A stretch of 54,618 nt of DNA from CAIUSP01 sp964594365 (GTDB taxonomy: Bacteria; Actinomycetota; Thermoleophilia; Solirubrobacterales; 70-9), in NCBI GenBank assembly GCA_964594365.1, contig CAZQMB010000009.1, forward strand, positions 1 to 54,618. The letters run 5' to 3'. Within the stretch, counting starts at the first letter, position 1; each line of letters starts with the position of its first letter. Positions 50,709 through 54,618 of this stretch are shown piece after piece. The position numbers and the translations under genes were made by a program. A model generated the notes under the pieces. The model did no database searches. It was not told the DNA's origin and saw only the letters and a program-made list of their open reading frames with translations.

Positions 50709-51335
50709 CTAGAGGATGTAGACGGTGACGAAGACGATCACCCACATCACGTCCACGAAGTGCCAGTAGATGCCTGGCAGCTCGAGTCCACGATGGTCCT
50801 CGGCCTTCGGTCCGAAGTGCCCCCGCCAGAGACGTACGTTCACGATGCTGAGGAGGATCAGCCCGACGATGACATGGGCACCGTGCAGACCGGTCAGGCC
50901 GTAGAAGATCGATCCGAATGCGCCGTCTCGGGCGCTGAAGCCGACGTGGATGTACTCGTTCAGCTGGATGAACAGGAAGGTCGCACCGAGCAGCCATGTC
51001 ACAGCCATCGCGAGCGTTGCCGCCTTCCGATTGCCGCGGCGAATGCCCTCGAGAGCCCAGTGGATAGTGAAGCTCGATGAGACCAGGATGGCCGTATTGA
51101 CCCCCGCCACCATGACGGGCAGTTCGTAGGGCTCGGGCGGCCACGGACCATCGTTGACCACCACACGGAGGAAGAAGTAGGAGGCGAAGAACGCTCCGAA
51201 GAGCATCGCTTCCGTGACCAGGAATATCAGCAGACCCAGGGTGGTCTGATCGACCTTCGAGCTCTTGTTCGCCTCGGGCGGGCCGTGGTGATGATCTCCG
51301 GTTGCGTGACCGAGGGTCACGGATGCGCTCTCCAT
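50709..51335 (-). CDS. ctaE: Cytochrome c oxidase subunit III
   Basis: Subunit III stabilises proton uptake in aa3 oxidases. The 208-aa five-helix protein shows LGLLIFLVTEAMLFGAFFAS near 33, WALEGIRRGNRKAATLAM, and the C-terminal TGLHGAHVIVGLILL with GIYWHFVDVMWVIVF. The N-terminus holds a small His-rich stretch (GDHHHG). Its start overlaps the stop of the UspA-like gene by one base. It belongs to the intact oxidase operon. Confidence 0.95.
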   Translation of the reverse strand: MESASVTLGHATGDHHHGPPEANKSSKVDQTTLGLLIFLVTEAMLFGAFFASYFFLRVVVNDGPWPPEPYELPVMVAGVNTAILVSSSFTIHWALEGIRRGNRKAATLAMAVTWLLGATFLFIQLNEYIHVGFSARDGAFGSIFYGLTGLHGAHVIVGLILLSIVNVRLWRGHFGPKAEDHRGLELPGIYWHFVDVMWVIVFVTVYIL

Positions 51336-52285
51336 CAGGCCTCTCCTTCTTCCGTCTCGGTGTCAGTACCCACGGCTGCCAGTGCCGCGGCTCTCGTCGC
51401 AGGAACCCTCGCTCGGCGTCCGGACGACTCGACGTGCTCCACGGGCTTTCCGGTGAGCTTCTCCGCTTCCTGAACCAGCCCTTGCTCGATCCATTCGGAC
51501 TTCTCGCCCTTGAGAGTGGAGATCAGGATGTCGTCGAGACGGTAGTGGGCATTGGCGTTGCGGATCGCCGTCAGCGGATCGGGGCTCATCGGCTGACCGG
51601 TGGCATCGATCTCCTTGTCGTACATCGCGCTGAGCGTCCGTGCGAGGTTCTCGCAGATCTCCTCGCGGCTCACCTCGCCAGATCGGGGCGCGATGAAGGT
51701 GTAGCGGTGCGGGCTCTTCTCGGCACGCTCGAGCAGACGGCTGACCAACTCCTGACTGTTGATCGTCTTGGTGGCCACCACCAGCGTGTGCGTGATGTCC
51801 CAGTTGACTCCGTCGTCGTCGACCCGGACCGGGATGTGCTCGATCGGGATCTCGTAGCGGGACCGCGCCCAGTCGACGAAATCTCTGCGCAGCGGACCGA
51901 ATCGTGTTTCGTACAGACACGAGAGGAGGATCCGATCGGGGTCGGTGGCGCGGATGGCGTCGTCGAGAGCGAGAGGAGGATCGGGGTCCATCACGCCTCC
52001 AACCGAAGCGATGCCGAACTCGCCGAGGACCTGAGAGGTGACATCGACCCTGCTCTGGGCCGAGTCCCTCGCCTGATCCGGGTCGACCATCTGGCCGACC
52101 TCGGGTTCGTTCTGGGGAGCGATCAAACCGAAGTAGTCGGCTCCTGCCGATGCCATATCACGGCATGCTCCGAGGAGCTTCCGACCGCCTGCGACCTCGT
52201 TCAGGAACACGAGGACACGCTTCTCGTCTCCCGTCCTCGGCGGGTTGTCGGGCTGCGGGTAGTTGGCGGTATCCGAATCGCTCAC
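51335..52285 (-). CDS. Tandem UspA-like domain protein inside the oxidase operon
   Basis: The 316-aa soluble protein appears to hold two related alpha/beta domains. Half 1 has RVLVFLNEVAGGRKLLGACR, DYFGLIAPQ and DRILLSCLYETRFGPLRRDF. Half 2 has HTLVVATKTINSQELVSRLL, YTFIAPRSG and DDILISTLKGEKSEWIEQGL. Each ends in a strand leading to IPIEHIPV or KPVEHVE. The pattern matches universal-stress-like domains of actinobacteria. It overlaps the subunit I stop (GTGA) and the subunit III start, so it is made with the oxidase. A sensory or assembly role is possible; no ligand residues can be assigned. Confidence 0.7.
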   Translation of the reverse strand: MSDSDTANYPQPDNPPRTGDEKRVLVFLNEVAGGRKLLGACRDMASAGADYFGLIAPQNEPEVGQMVDPDQARDSAQSRVDVTSQVLGEFGIASVGGVMDPDPPLALDDAIRATDPDRILLSCLYETRFGPLRRDFVDWARSRYEIPIEHIPVRVDDDGVNWDITHTLVVATKTINSQELVSRLLERAEKSPHRYTFIAPRSGEVSREEICENLARTLSAMYDKEIDATGQPMSPDPLTAIRNANAHYRLDDILISTLKGEKSEWIEQGLVQEAEKLTGKPVEHVESSGRRARVPATRAAALAAVGTDTETEEGEA

Positions 52286-54201
52286 GGGCCAGATCCCACG
52301 GAACCGACCGTTGCCGGTTTGGGTTGCTCGACGGTTGCCTTGTCGTCACCGGCGAGGATCGCATGACGGGCCCCTGGGACACCGAACTCGTACGGACCGC
52401 CGACCACTCGCGGAATCTCGTCGAAGTTGAACACCGGCGGGGGCGAGGAGACCAGCCACTCGATCGTGTTCGCACGCCACGGGTTGGCGCTCGCCTTCGG
52501 ACCGTACTTCCAGCTGACGACCACGTTGTAGACGAAGATCAACTGGGCGAGGCCGAGGATCGCCGATGCGATAGTGATCTCGAGGTTCCAGGCCGCGAAC
52601 TCGGCCGAATAGTCGGCTACGCGGCGCGGCATACCCTCCAGTCCGATCCAGTGCATCGGGATGAACGTGCCGAGCATGCCCGCAAGGGTCATCCAGAAGT
52701 GGACGCGGCCGAGCCGCTCGTCGTACATCCGGCCGGTGATCTTGGGGAACCAGTGGTAGAGCCCCGCGAAGATCGTGAAGACCGAACCTCCGAAGAGGAC
52801 GAAGTGGATGTGCGCCACCACGAAGTAGGTGTCGGAAACGTGGATGTCGAGCGGAACCATGCCCAGCATGACGCCCGAGATCCCGCCGATCACGAAGGTG
52901 AAGATGAATCCCAGGGAAAAGAGCATCGCGGTCGATTGGAGATGGATCTTCCCCTTGAACAGGGTGCCGAGCCAGGAGAAGATCTTGATGCCCGTTGGGA
53001 CCGCGATCAAAAGCGTGGTGATCATCATCGGGACACGCAGCCAACTGGACATCCCAGAGACGAACATGTGGTGGGCCCATACCGAGTAGCTGAGCACCAC
53101 GATCCCGATCAGGGCGAGGGCCATCAATCGGTACCCGAACACCGGCTTTCGGGCATGCGTGGAGATGACCTCCGAGATGATCCCGAAGCCGGGCAACATC
53201 ATGATGTAGACGGCAGGGTGCGAGTAGAACCAGAAGATGTGCTGGTAGCTGATCACGTCACCGCCCATCGCGGCCTCGAAGAAGTTGGTGTTCAGGACGC
53301 GGTCGAACAGCACCATGAACTGGACGCCTGCGATGAATGGAGTGGCCGCTACGACCAACAACGAGGTCGAGAGGTTGGCCCAGACCAGGAGTGGCATTCG
53401 CCAGAAGTTCATACCGGGCGCCCTCATGGTCACGATCGTGACCAGGAAGTTGATCGCGGTAGCGATAGACGAAGCCCCTGCGAACTGGACCGCGAGATTG
53501 AAGAAACTCTGCCCGATCGGCGCCCCGGTCGATAGCGGGGCGTAACCGGTCCAGCCTGCGTCGAAGGTGCCTCCAGGGGCGAAGTAGCTCGCCAGGAGCA
53601 ATGCCCCAGCGCACGGCAGCAGCCAGAAACTGAGGGCGTTGAGACGCGGGAACGCCATATCCGGGGCCCCGATCATCAGCGGCAGCACGTAGTTGGCGAT
53701 GCCGGCGAACATCGGGATGATGAAGACGAAGATCATGAACGCGGCGTGCGTGGAGAAGAGCCCGTTGTAGGTATTCGGGTCGACTATCTGGGTGCCCGGC
53801 TGGGCGAGCTCCGCCCGCACGCCCATAGCCGCGAGACCTCCGACGAGGAAGAAGAAGAAGGTCAGGACCATGTACTGGATACCGATCACCTTGTGGTCGG
53901 TATTCACCTTGAAGTAGTCCTTCCAGTTCTTCGCGCCGTGGTCGGCATGGTCATCCGGCACGGTCGGTCCGCCGGCGATCCAACGCAGCCAGTAGTCGAA
54001 ACAGCCGATTCCCCAGAGGAATCCGAGAGGTCCGGTGATCAGCGCCACCACGAGCTGCGGATAGCCCGTTTGCTCGGTCTGGATCAAGGGAAGACCCGAT
54101 GCGGCCCTGAGGGCCACCACGAGGCCGTAACCGAAGGCGGCTCCGATCACGAGACCGTAGAGCGCGCGCCACCAACCTGCTTGTTTGAGTGCTACTGGCA
54201 T
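52282..54201 (-). CDS. ctaD: Cytochrome c oxidase subunit I (A2-type heme-copper oxidase)
   Basis: This is the catalytic subunit that reduces oxygen to water. The 639-aa protein keeps all ligands: heme a H152 and H466, CuB H328, H377 and H378, and heme a3 H464. The motif WFYSHPAVY carries the Tyr-Ser pair that replaces the helix-VI glutamate in A2-type oxidases, and supplies the His-crosslinked Y332. An N-terminal extension of about 90 residues with two extra helices precedes the usual start near TDHKVIGIQYM. AGAGGA lies before the ATG. Confidence 0.96.
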   Translation of the reverse strand: MPVALKQAGWWRALYGLVIGAAFGYGLVVALRAASGLPLIQTEQTGYPQLVVALITGPLGFLWGIGCFDYWLRWIAGGPTVPDDHADHGAKNWKDYFKVNTDHKVIGIQYMVLTFFFFLVGGLAAMGVRAELAQPGTQIVDPNTYNGLFSTHAAFMIFVFIIPMFAGIANYVLPLMIGAPDMAFPRLNALSFWLLPCAGALLLASYFAPGGTFDAGWTGYAPLSTGAPIGQSFFNLAVQFAGASSIATAINFLVTIVTMRAPGMNFWRMPLLVWANLSTSLLVVAATPFIAGVQFMVLFDRVLNTNFFEAAMGGDVISYQHIFWFYSHPAVYIMMLPGFGIISEVISTHARKPVFGYRLMALALIGIVVLSYSVWAHHMFVSGMSSWLRVPMMITTLLIAVPTGIKIFSWLGTLFKGKIHLQSTAMLFSLGFIFTFVIGGISGVMLGMVPLDIHVSDTYFVVAHIHFVLFGGSVFTIFAGLYHWFPKITGRMYDERLGRVHFWMTLAGMLGTFIPMHWIGLEGMPRRVADYSAEFAAWNLEITIASAILGLAQLIFVYNVVVSWKYGPKASANPWRANTIEWLVSSPPPVFNFDEIPRVVGGPYEFGVPGARHAILAGDDKATVEQPKPATVGSVGSGP

Positions 54202-54231
54202 GTGTTCCTCTCTTCGCTCATCTTAGTTTTC

Positions 54232-54618
54232 TCAGACGTCCTTGCCATCCGCCGGTCGATCGGGAACCGAGTCCTGCTGTCGTACCCACTTCTCGAAAGC
54301 AGCCTGGGACTCGACCACCACCGGGGCACGCATCACGCCGTGTCCGGCGCCACAGAGCTCGGTGCAGACGAGCTGGAAAGAGCCCGTCTTGTTCGGGGTC
54401 ACGAAGAGGTGGGTGGTCACACCGGGCACGTTGTCCTTCTTGACCCTCCACTCGGGAACCCAGAAAGAGTGGATTACGTCCAGCGCGTGCATACGGAACT
54501 CGACCTGCCGTCCAACCGGAACGTGGAGTTCGTAAGAAGTGGCATCCTGCTCCCGGTAGTCGAACGACCACTGGAACTGCTGGGAGTAGACGTCCACGAC
54601 CATGCGGTCGGGCTCCTT
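54232..54618 (-). CDS. ctaC: Cytochrome c oxidase subunit II, C-terminal part
   Basis: The gene runs off the right edge; about 128 codons of the cupredoxin domain are visible. It keeps the full CuA site, CTELCGAGHGVM, and the first histidine in DVIHSFWVPEW, so it is a genuine cytochrome-c-oxidising subunit. The open frame continues upstream of the internal ATG at 54603 (KEPDR precedes it), and the membrane helices lie outside the window. It sits 30 bp before ctaD and provides the direct contrast to the ligand-free homologue at 44767-45546. Confidence 0.95.
   Translation of the reverse strand, partial: KEPDRMVVDVYSQQFQWSFDYREQDATSYELHVPVGRQVEFRMHALDVIHSFWVPEWRVKKDNVPGVTTHLFVTPNKTGSFQLVCTELCGAGHGVMRAPVVVESQAAFEKWVRQQDSVPDRPADGKDV

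Noticed and set aside
52150..53535. 461-codon plus-strand frame opposite ctaD
   Set aside because: Antisense to oxidase subunit I; rich in D, H, R and E as expected from complementing hydrophobic codons.
1..54618. Mobile elements, CRISPR arrays, prophage or toxin-antitoxin pairs
   Set aside because: No transposase, integrase, phage structural gene, spaced direct repeats or typical toxin-antitoxin pair was found; the only long exact repeat is the contig-end duplicate at the N gap.

Overview
The window looks like a chromosomal segment of a high-GC actinobacterium, most plausibly class Thermoleophilia (Solirubrobacterales-like). This is inferred from the GC-rich third codon positions, frequent GTG/TTG starts, tRNA genes without encoded CCA, the rsfS-nadD-proA-proB-obg-rpmA-rplU-rng-rodA-mrdA-mreD-mreC gene order, and Solirubrobacterales-style secreted beta-propeller proteins. 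No IS element, prophage, CRISPR array or rRNA operon was seen. No stretch longer than about 300 bases lacks a gene. One 100-N assembly gap lies inside trxB.

Layout. (1) 1-28,400 is almost entirely minus strand and reads right to left: ctaG, a fused MFS/spermidine-synthase-like gene, tig, clpP, a cell-wall M23 lipoprotein, clpX, valS, folC, a 39-aa membrane peptide, a zinc-ribbon membrane protein, ndk, maf, mreC-mreD-mrdA-rodA (rod-shape peptidoglycan machinery), rng, rplU-rpmA-obg (ribosome assembly), a TolB-like secreted protein, proB-proA (proline), nadD-rsfS, a DivIVA-like protein, tRNA-Ala and the start of leuS. (2) 28,500-30,800 holds a plus-strand GAPDH-arsJ pair, an arsenate-export module. 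(3) 30,827-34,744 holds tRNA-His, tRNA-Arg and tRNA-Pro around a secreted propeller protein and a type III glutamine synthetase. (4) 34,797-40,778 is metabolic: a DUF1015 protein, PduO-type cobalamin adenosyltransferase, OsmC, a CoA-type NUDIX hydrolase, beta-carbonic anhydrase, a divergent Rossmann-protein/class IV aminotransferase pair, and trxB. (5) 40,824-44,608 holds membrane and lipid genes (an LPG-synthase-TM family protein, PAP2) and an SDR. (6) 44,767-54,618 holds two heme-copper oxidase loci facing each other.

The standout is in region 6. The plus-strand locus encodes a subunit II/subunit I pair that keeps the oxidase fold motifs but has lost five of the CuA residues compared and all six histidines that bind heme a, heme a3 and CuB. 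It is followed directly by the heme biosynthesis genes ctaA and ctaB, two small membrane proteins and a diheme cytochrome c lipoprotein. The minus-strand locus encodes an intact A2-type aa3 oxidase (subunits II, I and III) with a two-domain UspA-like protein between subunits I and III. The metal-free pair may be a non-catalytic relative working in oxidase assembly, heme or copper handling, or regulation.

Two expression features recur. Several genes have a TANNNT -10-like box 6-7 nt before the start codon, suggesting leaderless mRNAs. Four genes (clpX, folC, the M23 lipoprotein and a 67-aa membrane protein) have no ATG/GTG/TTG able to give the full family-length product and probably start at CTG or another near-cognate codon.
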